The position numbers and the translations under genes are program-made. The notes under the pieces were generated by a model. It was not told the DNA's origin and did not search any database. It worked only from the letters and a program-made list of their open reading frames with translations. From Verrucomicrobiaceae bacterium (GTDB taxonomy: Bacteria > Verrucomicrobiota > Verrucomicrobiia > Verrucomicrobiales > Akkermansiaceae), in assembly GCA_027485995.1 (NCBI GenBank), contig JAIXPW010000133.1, forward strand, positions 1 through 64,000: a stretch of 64,000 nucleotides of DNA. The letters run 5' to 3'. Below are positions 55,050 to 61,662 of this stretch, one piece after another (position 1 is the stretch's first letter; the number at the start of each line of letters is the position of its first letter).

Positions 55050-56384
55050 TCACTGGCCCACCGACCACGAGGCCACACGCAGCATCGAAGGTGCCGGCAA
55101 GGGACCCTCACGCGGCTGGTCGCGGTTCGCGTCGAGGGCTTCCCAGAGGAGTTGATAGCGGGTGCCACTTGCATCACCGGTCTCCCCGCAAGACTTGAAC
55201 TTCATGCCGGGAAATGTGGAGCGGACCTTCGTCAAGTCACGAGGCAGACCAGGCGCTTTGGGAGGAGCCTTCGCGCTGGGGATTGGAAGCAGCGTTGCCT
55301 CATCGAGCACCCAGGTGCCGGAACCCTTTTCACTGCGGTAGCCGAGGGCGAGCCGGCCATTTCCGATCGCCTCGACCGCTTGCACCCGGACGGGCATGTC
55401 GATGGATCCTCCTCCGCTGAATACGACGTGGTGGTCACGCCAATCGCTGATCTTCACGATCTTCCAGGCGCTTCCCTCCTTGCGGGCGGCATAGGCATTG
55501 AGGTCACCGCGCTCGTCAAACTTGTGATAGGTCGCCACCGGGCGGCCCTGGTTGTCGAAGCCGAGTTCACGATTCATGTTGTTCAATCCACCGCCAGGTG
55601 GGACGGGGTCGATGATGTCACCGGATTGATAGGTGATGGGTAGTGCGATCTCCTTTCCTGCGGAATCCGTCCAACGCACCAAATCATCACTGCGAGCGTA
55701 GGAAATGCTGTGGTTGGTGGCGCAGTCCGGTGTGTCACGCCAGACCCAGAGAAGATGGAATCGTCCGTCAGGGCCCTGTTTCGGGGGAATCGCGTAGGCA
55801 CTGCGCTCTCCCTCGCCACTGATCAACGGACCTTCAACCAGCTTGCGCCAGGTTCCGGACTTCTCCTCGTAAACGTTGCAGAGATCGTCGCCATTTCCGC
55901 TGCTGCCGTTCCGATAACGGAAGACCAGTTGCCCGCCCTTGTTCTTCAGAAAGACCGGATAGGTGACGTGGGCCTCGCGGTCGCCGGTCATGGTGCTCAG
56001 CTGCACGAGCGAGGAGGCATCGAGCGGCTTCGCGCTGCGGAAATAGACCAGCGGAATGTTGTGCATGTTCCCCGCAACGTGGAGCCGGAGGTCGCGATCC
56101 AGGGCCATCGTGACATAGTTGTGCGAGTCCCAGCCGAGCTTTGAAGGCAGGCGCTTGAAGGTCCACTTCGTCTCATCAAGTCGACGCTGCGCCACCGTCA
56201 TCCGCCGCTCGGCATCGTAGTAGGCGGCGAACTGATAGGGTGCATGCGTGAGCAGACAAAAGCCCACCGGATGCCCGGACCAGACCGGCTCGATGTCCAC
56301 GACGGCGGGTGACGCGGGTGCGGCGATGCCGGTTGACCCGAAGCAGAACGACAGAAGCAGGCAGCAGAGGAATCGGGCAGTCAT
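55050..56384 (-). CDS. Secreted BNR-4 repeat protein
   Basis: 444 residues from the ATG at 56384 (signal FLCCLLLSFCFGSTGIAA). Predicted seven-bladed beta-propeller with BNR-4 marks: GHPVGFCLLTHAPYQFAAYY, QRRLDETKWTFKRLPSKLGW, DSHNYVTMALDRDLRLHVAG, HVTYPVFLKNKGGQLVFRYR and TNHSISYARSDDLVRWTDS. Known relatives include polysaccharide lyases and uncharacterised glycan-binding propellers. A lyase function on a uronic-acid polymer is possible, but no proven catalytic residues can be assigned. It is 131 bases upstream of the TPR gene on the same strand. Confidence 0.8.
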   Translation of the reverse strand: MTARFLCCLLLSFCFGSTGIAAPASPAVVDIEPVWSGHPVGFCLLTHAPYQFAAYYDAERRMTVAQRRLDETKWTFKRLPSKLGWDSHNYVTMALDRDLRLHVAGNMHNIPLVYFRSAKPLDASSLVQLSTMTGDREAHVTYPVFLKNKGGQLVFRYRNGSSGNGDDLCNVYEEKSGTWRKLVEGPLISGEGERSAYAIPPKQGPDGRFHLLWVWRDTPDCATNHSISYARSDDLVRWTDSAGKEIALPITYQSGDIIDPVPPGGGLNNMNRELGFDNQGRPVATYHKFDERGDLNAYAARKEGSAWKIVKISDWRDHHVVFSGGGSIDMPVRVQAVEAIGNGRLALGYRSEKGSGTWVLDEATLLPIPSAKAPPKAPGLPRDLTKVRSTFPGMKFKSCGETGDASGTRYQLLWEALDANRDQPREGPLPAPSMLRVASWSVGQ

Positions 56385-56468
56385 GGAGTCTTCGTCAAAC
56401 AACGTCCACCCGCAGCGAATCCTTTCGGTGGGTGGCTTGCGCTCGACGACGCTCCTGAGATCTGAACC

Positions 56469-56969
56469 TCACTCTCCAGCAGCCGCATCAACCCCCGCCC
56501 CATGCTTGTAAACGAGCAGGCCTCCGTAGTGGCCCGTCTCCGCAACGCAATAGCTCGCGCCGATCGCCACCAGGGCCGTCGCGGCGGAAAGGCCACGGGC
56601 CAGCTTCGGAAACTTCGAGGCAACGATCAACGCTGCCACGCCGAGAACCGCCGCAGCGATCCCAGCATCTCGCGTGCGTTCACCCCATTCCTCATGCTCC
56701 TCAAGGATCCTTTCCGCCTGCGGTGAAAGGTTCTCGGCCTTCTCCTCATCCTCTCCTCCACTCCAGGTCGCGCCAATCGCCCCCAGCGCCCCAAGTGTGA
56801 GCAGACCGGCCGAAAGCCAGGGCAGATGCCAGCGCCGGGTGAAGGCGGCCACGATGGCCACGAAGGTTCCAAGCAGGATCAGAACGATGGGGAAATGCAC
56901 CATGGCGGGATGCAGGGGACTTGGAATCGGGATCATGGCTCGGGGGATGATGGTTTGAACCGGGGTCAT
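56469..56969 (-). CDS. DUF2231-like membrane protein
   Basis: 166 residues with four predicted helices. The block PSPLHPAMVHFPIVLILLGT (17-36) is the usual start of DUF2231 proteins, whose histidines may bind haem or metal; an acidic loop (SGGEDEEKAENLSPQAERIL) separates the helix pairs. Its ATG overlaps the stop of the small acidic gene by four bases, so translation is probably coupled. Function unknown. Confidence 0.78.
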   Translation of the reverse strand: MTPVQTIIPRAMIPIPSPLHPAMVHFPIVLILLGTFVAIVAAFTRRWHLPWLSAGLLTLGALGAIGATWSGGEDEEKAENLSPQAERILEEHEEWGERTRDAGIAAAVLGVAALIVASKFPKLARGLSAATALVAIGASYCVAETGHYGGLLVYKHGAGVDAAAGE

Positions 56970-57256
56970 TCTTCCTCTTCGGATCCGACGAATGCCTCGT
57001 GAATGGCCGTGAGCTCGGGTGGACCCGGCTCCTCCTCGCCTTCATCGTAGTCGATGTCGTCGAGCGATTCCTGGGGGTCCTCGCTGAGGAGGGCGCCTTC
57101 CTCATAGGCATCCGTGACGGCTTCGCGCGTCTCGTCCTCCGCGAGATCGAGGCCTTGCTGGACCATGGTGAGGTTCGGCTCCTCGTTCACATAGGGCGGA
57201 GCAGTGGCGGAAATGGGGCTCGCCGTGGCAAGCGTGACAGGATCGATGGGACTCAT
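56966..57256 (-). CDS. Small acidic protein (unknown function)
   Basis: 96 residues, strongly acidic at the C-terminus (DIDYDEGEEEPGPPELTAIH ... GSEEEE), with no signal, helix or motif I recognise. It is translationally coupled (ATGA) to the DUF2231-like membrane protein, which suggests the two work together, perhaps with the acidic protein as a soluble partner. Confidence 0.6.
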   Translation of the reverse strand: MSPIDPVTLATASPISATAPPYVNEEPNLTMVQQGLDLAEDETREAVTDAYEEGALLSEDPQESLDDIDYDEGEEEPGPPELTAIHEAFVGSEEEE

Positions 57257-57684
57257 GGTGGTCTTGGGTTCTGGGAACTCCGTTGCAGATGGCGATCCAA
57301 TCCGTCCGCCCTAGAAGGTTGGACCATTCCACGAATGCGGCTGAAACCAAACCGAGCGCCTTGCACGGCAATCCACCTCGCGGCGTTGCGGAATGCGCCC
57401 CCGTAGGAGGTATTGGTTATTGGTTATTGGAAATTCGTCATTCGTCATTCGTCATTCGTCCCCTCAATCCACGATCCACGATCCACGATCCACGATCCAC
57501 GATCTGCAATCCCCAATTCCTCCTCATATCCGCCCCGGCAGGTAGGCGCAGAGCATCACCCCCGAAGGCCCCGATATCAACCCACTGACCCCAGAAAATC
57601 GTTGTCAAATCAAGGATCTCAGCCATTATGGAACCGAGCGGGAGTCAGCGGATATCAGACATCTAGATCCTACGAATAAAGAAT
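57257..57684. other. Intergenic region with heptamer repeats
   Basis: 428 bases upstream of the cassette cluster with no supported gene. Its main content is the set of tandem heptamers at 57412-57501. Bases 57602-57684 are unusually A+T rich and contain an inverted pair AGGATCT / AGATCCT; this is the sequence bordering the first cassette boundary. Confidence 0.5.
57412..57501. repeat. Three different tandem 7-bp repeats in a row
   Basis: ATTGGTT twice plus five bases (57412-57430), ATTCGTC four times (57433-57460) and ATCCACG five times (57467-57501). All copies are exact and all three units are 7 bases long. Such side-by-side heptamer runs are short microsatellites, probably caused by replication slippage; no coding or CRISPR-like structure (no spacers). 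Confidence 0.9.
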
Positions 57685-57714
57685 GTTCGCCCAACTAAAA
57701 ACGCCACGCGCCAA

Positions 57715-58128
57715 GTGACCGAGGACGAAGCCATCTCCAATTTCGGCATCCCAAGTTCCCCAGACCATCGCAGAGCGATCATTGAGGCCATTGAGACGGA
57801 GATGATTCGTGAGGAGCAGGAGGAGGGAGATCAGTCGCTACTCAAGTGCCTTTGCATTCAGCTTTTCAGTATAGGCTGCGTTGAGGACAGCCTCGTCGTC
57901 TGGAGGGTGAAGTCTCACTGCTTCGATCTGATGTGTGGCGTTGATGTCCAGTTGCTCTGCGGAGGTGGTCTTGAGGCTACGAGATCATTCTTGACGATTT
58001 CAGACCATTCCACTGCCTGCGATGCACTGCGTTATTTGGATGAGTGCGTGCAGACAGGCGACTTTCAGGACTGGACAGCTGCCAAGACCATCGCAGACTA
58101 TCGCCGCTACTATCAGCTCACAGCATGA
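57715..58128 (+). CDS. Cassette 1 protein (unknown function)
   Basis: 137 residues from the GTG at 57715, 30 bases into cassette 1. Soluble, acidic, helical: an N-terminal helix (RRAIIEAIETEMIREEQEEG), then LLKCLCIQLFSIGCVEDSLV, VWRVKSHCFDLMCGVDVQLL and a final DYRRYYQLTA. The LLKxLCxQLF ... EDSLxxW ... CGxDVQxLCGxGLE pattern looks like a genuine conserved family of small proteins, comparable to immunity-type proteins, but I cannot name it. No ribosome site is clear; expression may rely on read-through from upstream. Confidence 0.65.
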   Translation: MTEDEAISNFGIPSSPDHRRAIIEAIETEMIREEQEEGDQSLLKCLCIQLFSIGCVEDSLVVWRVKSHCFDLMCGVDVQLLCGGGLEATRSFLTISDHSTACDALRYLDECVQTGDFQDWTAAKTIADYRRYYQLTA

Positions 58129-58159
58129 CTGGACCTCAGCAAACCGCCGGCAACCAAAG

Positions 58160-58286
58160 GGCGAACAAGGCGCGGCTGGACAACCGCTGGGGCTGCTCTG
58201 TCGGCCGTGCTTTCCGTAACTTTAACACGCCGTCCCGTTTCGACACTCACCCCCGCCCCAGCGGTGCCAGCGCTTAATCGTTGGCA
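58160..58286 (+). other. attC site 1
   Basis: 127 bases from R'' GGCGAAC (58160-58166) to R' GTTGGCA (58280-58286). The inner arms CCGCTGGGGC (58184-58193) and GCCCCAGCGG (58255-58264) pair perfectly over ten bases, and the outer arms (GGCTGGACAA against TGCCAGC) pair with unpaired extra bases, which is the strand-marking feature of attC hairpins. The right end, GCTTAATCGTTGGC, resembles common environmental attC ends. This is the best site of the four. Confidence 0.78.
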
Positions 58287-58292
58287 TATCAG

Positions 58293-58661
58293 ATGAAATT
58301 TCGTTATACTCTCTTCCTCGTGTTTGTCGCGATCTTGGCGGTATTGACGATGTTTGTCCTGCCGAACGGCTACGACGTCGAAAGAGCTGGTAAAGCCCGG
58401 GATCAAGTGGAAGCCATATTGGTCAAATCAGGTTGCTTGGTCAATTTGGGCGATTCAAATGGAACGAAAGAAGGGATTGAAGTGATGATGACGGAAGTCA
58501 GGGGAAAAGTTGTAGTGGGCATCGGCAATCCCAAACCCGATGAAAAGACCATCTTGAACATCATCTACAACCACCGCCACGAGATTGACGGGGAGACGCT
58601 TGGCCTCATATTCAAGAATGAACAGAACGTATTAACCTCCAGAGTCTGGGTTTCCGACTGA
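58293..58661 (+). CDS. Cassette 2 protein, signal-anchored (unknown function)
   Basis: 122 residues from the ATG at 58293, seven bases after the attC 1 right box, a typical cassette position; a TTG four codons earlier is less likely. One N-terminal membrane helix (YTLFLVFVAILAVLTMFVLP) anchors a periplasmic domain of about 95 residues with alternating strands and helices (EVRGKVVVGIGNPKPDEKTI). I do not recognise the family. It is much lower in GC than the surrounding chromosome, consistent with foreign origin. Confidence 0.65.
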   Translation: MKFRYTLFLVFVAILAVLTMFVLPNGYDVERAGKARDQVEAILVKSGCLVNLGDSNGTKEGIEVMMTEVRGKVVVGIGNPKPDEKTILNIIYNHRHEIDGETLGLIFKNEQNVLTSRVWVSD

Positions 58662-58719
58662 GTTGGCATCAATCTCAAAAGAATCCACTTTGACGCAATA
58701 AGCGAGACTCAAGCAACAG

Positions 58720-58817
58720 GCCGAACCAGTCATGTCGCACCAACCGACCATAAATTTTTTAACTTCATTTTCAACATCCTCTCAGCCAGGCCGGTGGGCG
58801 CAATTCCGACATTGAGC
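58720..58817 (+). other. attC-like site 2 (altered right box)
   Basis: 98 bases from R'' GCCGAAC (58720-58726) to R' ATTGAGC (58811-58817). Arms CGCACCAACCGACC (58736-58749) and GGCCGGTGGGCG (58789-58800) pair with a bulge. The right box starts with A instead of the conserved G at the cleavage position, so the site may be inactive. Loop sequence is A+T rich (ATTTTTTAAC). Confidence 0.6.
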
Positions 58818-58868
58818 CAGGCAAAACGAGACACCGCCGGGAATGCAACCAAGAGAGGAACCCATTCA

Positions 58869-59054
58869 TTGAGGACCGTTTTCCGAGAGATCATTCACTG
58901 GACATTGGCTGGCGTCGCTTTTGTCGCGATGGTCAAGATTCCCACGATGACGGAGGTCTGGTGGCATTCAATTCCAGCTCTGATTGGATTCGTCGTGCTG
59001 TTTCTGGCGCTTGTTCGGCTAGTTGGGCGTTTCACCGAAAAAGACGGAGAATGA
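58869..59054 (+). CDS. Cassette 3 protein, small two-helix membrane protein
   Basis: 61 residues from the TTG at 58869, which has a good ribosome site (GAGAGGA); in-frame starts at 58812 (TTG) and 58794 (GTG) would begin inside the attC hairpin and are less likely. Two membrane helices (IIHWTLAGVAFVAMV and IPALIGFVVLFLALVRLV) joined by a short polar loop, with a charged end. Size and topology resemble holin- or immunity-like small membrane proteins, but no family is recognised. Confidence 0.5.
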   Translation: MRTVFREIIHWTLAGVAFVAMVKIPTMTEVWWHSIPALIGFVVLFLALVRLVGRFTEKDGE

Positions 59055-59096
59055 TTCCATTCCTCAAGCCAAGGATCCAAACAGGCGCAGCGATCC

Positions 59097-59189
59097 CCCC
59101 AACAAGCCATCGCTTGATGACGACCCTTCATCCGCTCCTCAATCCCATTTCAGATGCATCTTCCTGGTGGGGATGTCGTCATGTTTGAT
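59097..59189 (+). other. attC-like site 3
   Basis: 93 bases from R'' CCCCAAC (59097-59103, followed by AAG as in many attC sites) to R' GTTTGAT (59183-59189). Inner arms ATGACGAC (59117-59124) and GTCGTCAT (59175-59182) pair perfectly; outer pairing is weak. The start codon of the next gene overlaps the right end. Confidence 0.5.
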
Positions 59190-59612
59190 GTGGCTCCAGA
59201 AATGAAGATTTTCCTCCAGCGCTCAAACAGCGAACCCGAGTCACTGGGTCAGGTGGCGATGGATGACGCACTTGAACTTTTCCGGCAGCATGACTGGCAT
59301 TCGGAGATCTTGTTGGAAGAGCGCTTGAGATCAGAAGGCTCCCATTGCTGCTCGCCGTGCATGGAGTGGGTCTCGGATAGTGGTTCCGCGCTGACCCTGA
59401 TACCCACCGGCAAAGGGGTGAGCATCGTTTATCGTAGCGGCAGGAAGCACCGATTTCTTGGCGTGATTCCCACACCCGCAGATGCGATCCTTTCGGTTTC
59501 GGAGGTTCCGGAACACGCGTTACGTGAGATTCTGTTGAGCCATTACCAAGGTGACAGAGGGCTTGAACGTCTGATCCTGGAGGCTGGAGTGCCCACACCG
59601 CTGTTCAGCTAA
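59181..59612 (+). CDS. Cassette 4 protein (unknown function)
   Basis: 143 residues from the ATG at 59181, with GGTGGGGA upstream; an ATG at 59154 would start inside attC 3. Soluble, mixed alpha/beta: VAMDDALELFRQHDWHSEIL, a CCSPCMEW cysteine cluster that might bind metal, a beta pair (ALTLIPTGKGVSIVYRSGRK) and a C-terminal helix (HALREILLSHYQGDRGLERL). Its TAA stop lies inside the R'' box of the following attC, an arrangement usual for integron cassettes. Family not recognised. Confidence 0.65.
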   Translation: MFDVAPEMKIFLQRSNSEPESLGQVAMDDALELFRQHDWHSEILLEERLRSEGSHCCSPCMEWVSDSGSALTLIPTGKGVSIVYRSGRKHRFLGVIPTPADAILSVSEVPEHALREILLSHYQGDRGLERLILEAGVPTPLFS

Positions 59613-59753
59613 CAAGTCACCTCATGACGACCGGCCGCCCATTTTCGATGATCCCTCGTGATGACACACCCTCCCGTGATCGACATGCGGCCCCGCAGAT
59701 CGGATTGCTTGCTCGTTTACGGGATATGCCGTCGAGCACCTGAAAGGTTGGCC
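59607..59753 (+). other. attC-like site 4
   Basis: 147 bases from R'' AGCTAAC (59607-59613, overlapping the stop codon) to R' GTTGGCC (59747-59753). Inner arms GGCCGCCCATTTTCGAT (59633-59649) and ATCGACATGCGGCC (59679-59692) pair with bulged bases; AAC-nnnn-CA spacing is kept on both sides. It ends nine bases before the stop of the convergent EpsI-like gene, marking the edge of the cluster. Confidence 0.55.
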
Positions 59754-59762
59754 GGTAAAGGT

Positions 59763-60347
59763 TTACCGGAACCCAAGTGCGGGCAGCAGAATCTGGCGCA
59801 CGCGGTCCCAATCGACCGATTCGCCGGGCAGGCTGCGCAAGGTCACGAGCACGGGCTCATCTCCGCTACGCCCCAAGGTGATCCGGCGCAGGCTGGTGGC
59901 GAGCCAGTAGTCCATGGGCGAGGTGAATTGCTTGGCGCCGTTGTCGAAAAACCAGAGGGCTTCGGACCTTTCATCGCCTTTGGCCAGGGAGACCCGGGTG
60001 GCCTCGCCGGATGATAGCTTGACCATGGTCTTGGATTGGATTTTCCAGCCGGCGCCGGAAAAGCAGTAGGCAGGGTCGTGCACGGCGTGGCGGTTGCCGG
60101 TGCCGTCGACGACGGAAAGGACGAGGTGTCCGCCACCGCGCATGGCGATGAGGAACTGGGTGCTTTCCGCCTTGCCGAGGAAGGCGCGGTCCTCGGCGGA
60201 GAGGTCGAGCGGGCGCGCTTGGAAATCCGGACTGGACCCGGGCAACGAGGCGAGCCGGTCGTGCGCGGACTTGAGCGGGATCATCGGCCATCCCAGGGCG
60301 ATTCCCACGGTGAGAGCGAGTATGATCCAGAGGATGCGTTGTTTCAT
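59763..60347 (-). CDS. EpsI-like exosortase-associated protein
   Basis: 194 residues from the ATG at 60347, which overlaps the preceding stop by four bases; longer reading frames upstream are antisense noise. One N-terminal membrane segment (ILWIILALTVGIALGWPM), then the EpsI/DUF3485-type core with HAVHDPAYCFSGAGWK: C95 with H87, H90 and W101 is the expected conserved cluster. EpsI proteins accompany exosortases and are required for their polysaccharide or protein export function; a peptidase-like role has been suggested. Last gene of the exosortase operon. Confidence 0.8.
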   Translation of the reverse strand: MKQRILWIILALTVGIALGWPMIPLKSAHDRLASLPGSSPDFQARPLDLSAEDRAFLGKAESTQFLIAMRGGGHLVLSVVDGTGNRHAVHDPAYCFSGAGWKIQSKTMVKLSSGEATRVSLAKGDERSEALWFFDNGAKQFTSPMDYWLATSLRRITLGRSGDEPVLVTLRSLPGESVDWDRVRQILLPALGFR

Positions 60348-60841
60348 GATTTCGGGACGGAGGTGGAGGATGAAGGCTTCAGCTGTGGCACGACGATCAG
60401 CAAGGCCACGAGTGCGGCGAAAACGGGTCGTTCCCAGCCTGCGAGTCCGCCGGATTTCAGGTGGCTGAGAAACCACCCGCTGGCAGGCAGCCAGGCGGCG
60501 GCGGCCATGGTCGTGACGATCCCGGAGAGCCTCAGACCGGAAAGCCCGGCAAGCGCGGTGGCGAGCGCGAGGTGCAGGATCAAGTTCACCCCGCCCATGG
60601 AGCCCGCCGCACAGAGGAACAGGGAAAGCCCGATCCAGCCGAGGCCGGGGGCGGCGCGTTGCTTGAAAAAGACGATCGCCAGCGGGACCAGCCAGATGAG
60701 GAAGGCGAGTGGAGCGCCGCGTGAGTAGAGGTCGGTCCGCCACCCTTCGATCAGGGAAGGAACCGCCTGCCAGGCTGCGAGGGCCGAGGTTGCCAGTGGC
60801 AAGGCGATGGCGGAGAAGCTGGAGGGTGGCGAAGGTTTCAT
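60344..60841 (-). CDS. Exosortase-operon membrane protein
   Basis: 165 residues, about five membrane helices (IALPLATSALAAWQAV, LAFLIWLVPLAIVFF, WIGLSLFLCAAGSMGG, LILHLALATALAGL, VFAALVALLIVVPQL). No known family. It overlaps the exosortase stop and the EpsI start by four bases each, so it is made together with them and probably works in the same complex. Confidence 0.7.
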   Translation of the reverse strand: MKPSPPSSFSAIALPLATSALAAWQAVPSLIEGWRTDLYSRGAPLAFLIWLVPLAIVFFKQRAAPGLGWIGLSLFLCAAGSMGGVNLILHLALATALAGLSGLRLSGIVTTMAAAAWLPASGWFLSHLKSGGLAGWERPVFAALVALLIVVPQLKPSSSTSVPKS

Positions 60842-61662
60842 GAGGAGCGGACGATTTTCGACGAGACCACGGGTGCGGGAGCGAGCAGGATCGAGAGGCC
60901 CTTGGTCATGGCGAGGACCGCGCCGAGCACGGCCAGACCGGTCAGTCCGTGAATCGCACCGCCGGCGGTCTGGGTGTCGAACGAAAGCGCGATCCCCGAA
61001 AGGATCAGGATCCGCAGCAGATTGGCGATCCAGACGATCCCCGGAAGCAGGCAGAGCAGCAGGATGAAACGCCGGGTCGGGCGGATTTCATGAGCACCGA
61101 GTGCGATCCCGGCCAGCAGGGTGAGTTGCAGGAGATTCCACCCGGCGCAGGCGGCCTCGATTTCGATTGGCACGCCCATCACGTTCAGATGGGTGCCCTC
61201 GCGGGTCGCCGGGATTTCCACCAGCCGGAAAAACATCTCCGCGACGGCGGCGGAGGAAAGCCGGAACGCCCAGCCGATGGACTGCCACTCGATGACCAGC
61301 CATGGAAAGGAAAGCAGCGCCAACAAGGCCAGACGTCCGCGCCGCGGTTGCGGGGCGAACCCAAAAAAGGCCCAGAGGAACGAGAGCAAGGTCCAGCCGA
61401 GCGCGAGCACGGTGATGTTCCCGATCAACCAGCCGACCGCAAAAACCGCCGCCCCGGCGATGGCGAGAAGTTGTGCCTTCTTCGGAACAGGATCAGTCGC
61501 CGGCACCCAGGGCCGACCCAGCAGAAATGCGAGCGGCAGGCCGAAGGCGAGCGGCAGCGAATCCTCCGGCGCTGCCAGCCATTGACGATCGCGCAGCCAG
61601 ATCGCCACCGCCGCGAGCAGCAGTCCGATGCCACTGATCCACAACTGTCCCTTTCGTGTCAT
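60838..61662 (-). CDS. xrt: Exosortase
   Basis: 274 residues and about eight membrane helices. The catalytic triad of the exosortase/archaeosortase family is complete: C172 in IEAACAGWN, R217 in WIANLLRILIL and H238 in GGAIHGLTG. These membrane transpeptidases cut at the PEP-CTERM sorting signal and attach the protein to the surface. The substrate type is visible nearby (APEPS ... RRRR tail at 63670). The ATG overlaps the stop of the TPR gene by four bases. It is shorter than many exosortases and lacks a fused EpsI domain, which is a separate gene here. Confidence 0.9.
   Translation of the reverse strand: MTRKGQLWISGIGLLLAAVAIWLRDRQWLAAPEDSLPLAFGLPLAFLLGRPWVPATDPVPKKAQLLAIAGAAVFAVGWLIGNITVLALGWTLLSFLWAFFGFAPQPRRGRLALLALLSFPWLVIEWQSIGWAFRLSSAAVAEMFFRLVEIPATREGTHLNVMGVPIEIEAACAGWNLLQLTLLAGIALGAHEIRPTRRFILLLCLLPGIVWIANLLRILILSGIALSFDTQTAGGAIHGLTGLAVLGAVLAMTKGLSILLAPAPVVSSKIVRSS

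Larger units (their letters stand above)
57685..59753 (+). mobile_element. Cluster of four integron-type gene cassettes (CALIN), no integrase in window
   Basis: Four small, unrelated genes in the same direction, each followed by a palindromic segment with attC boxes (R'' ending AAC, R' beginning GTT or, once, ATT). With the cut after the first base of each R' box, the cassettes are 57686-58280, 58281-58811, 58812-59183 and 59184-59747, i.e. 595, 531, 372 and 564 bases, typical cassette sizes. For cassette 1, the bases at its 5' border (GTTCGCC, 57685-57691) are the exact reverse complement of its own R'' box (GGCGAAC, 58160-58166), as expected when a circular cassette is inserted. No integrase, attI or cassette promoter is visible, so I call it a cluster lacking an integrase. 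It is inserted beside the end of the exosortase operon. Confidence 0.7.

Noticed and set aside
57412-57501. Possible CRISPR array
   Set aside because: Units are only 7 bases and are contiguous, without spacers; no cas genes.
57602-57684. attI or an upstream attC before cassette 1
   Set aside because: Only a 7-base inverted pair (AGGATCT/AGATCCT) and no R'' box with AAC; not enough to call a site.
58662-58668. A further GTTGGCA directly after the cassette 2 stop codon
   Set aside because: Identical to the attC 1 right box, but what lies before it is coding sequence that cannot form the other arm, so probably coincidence.
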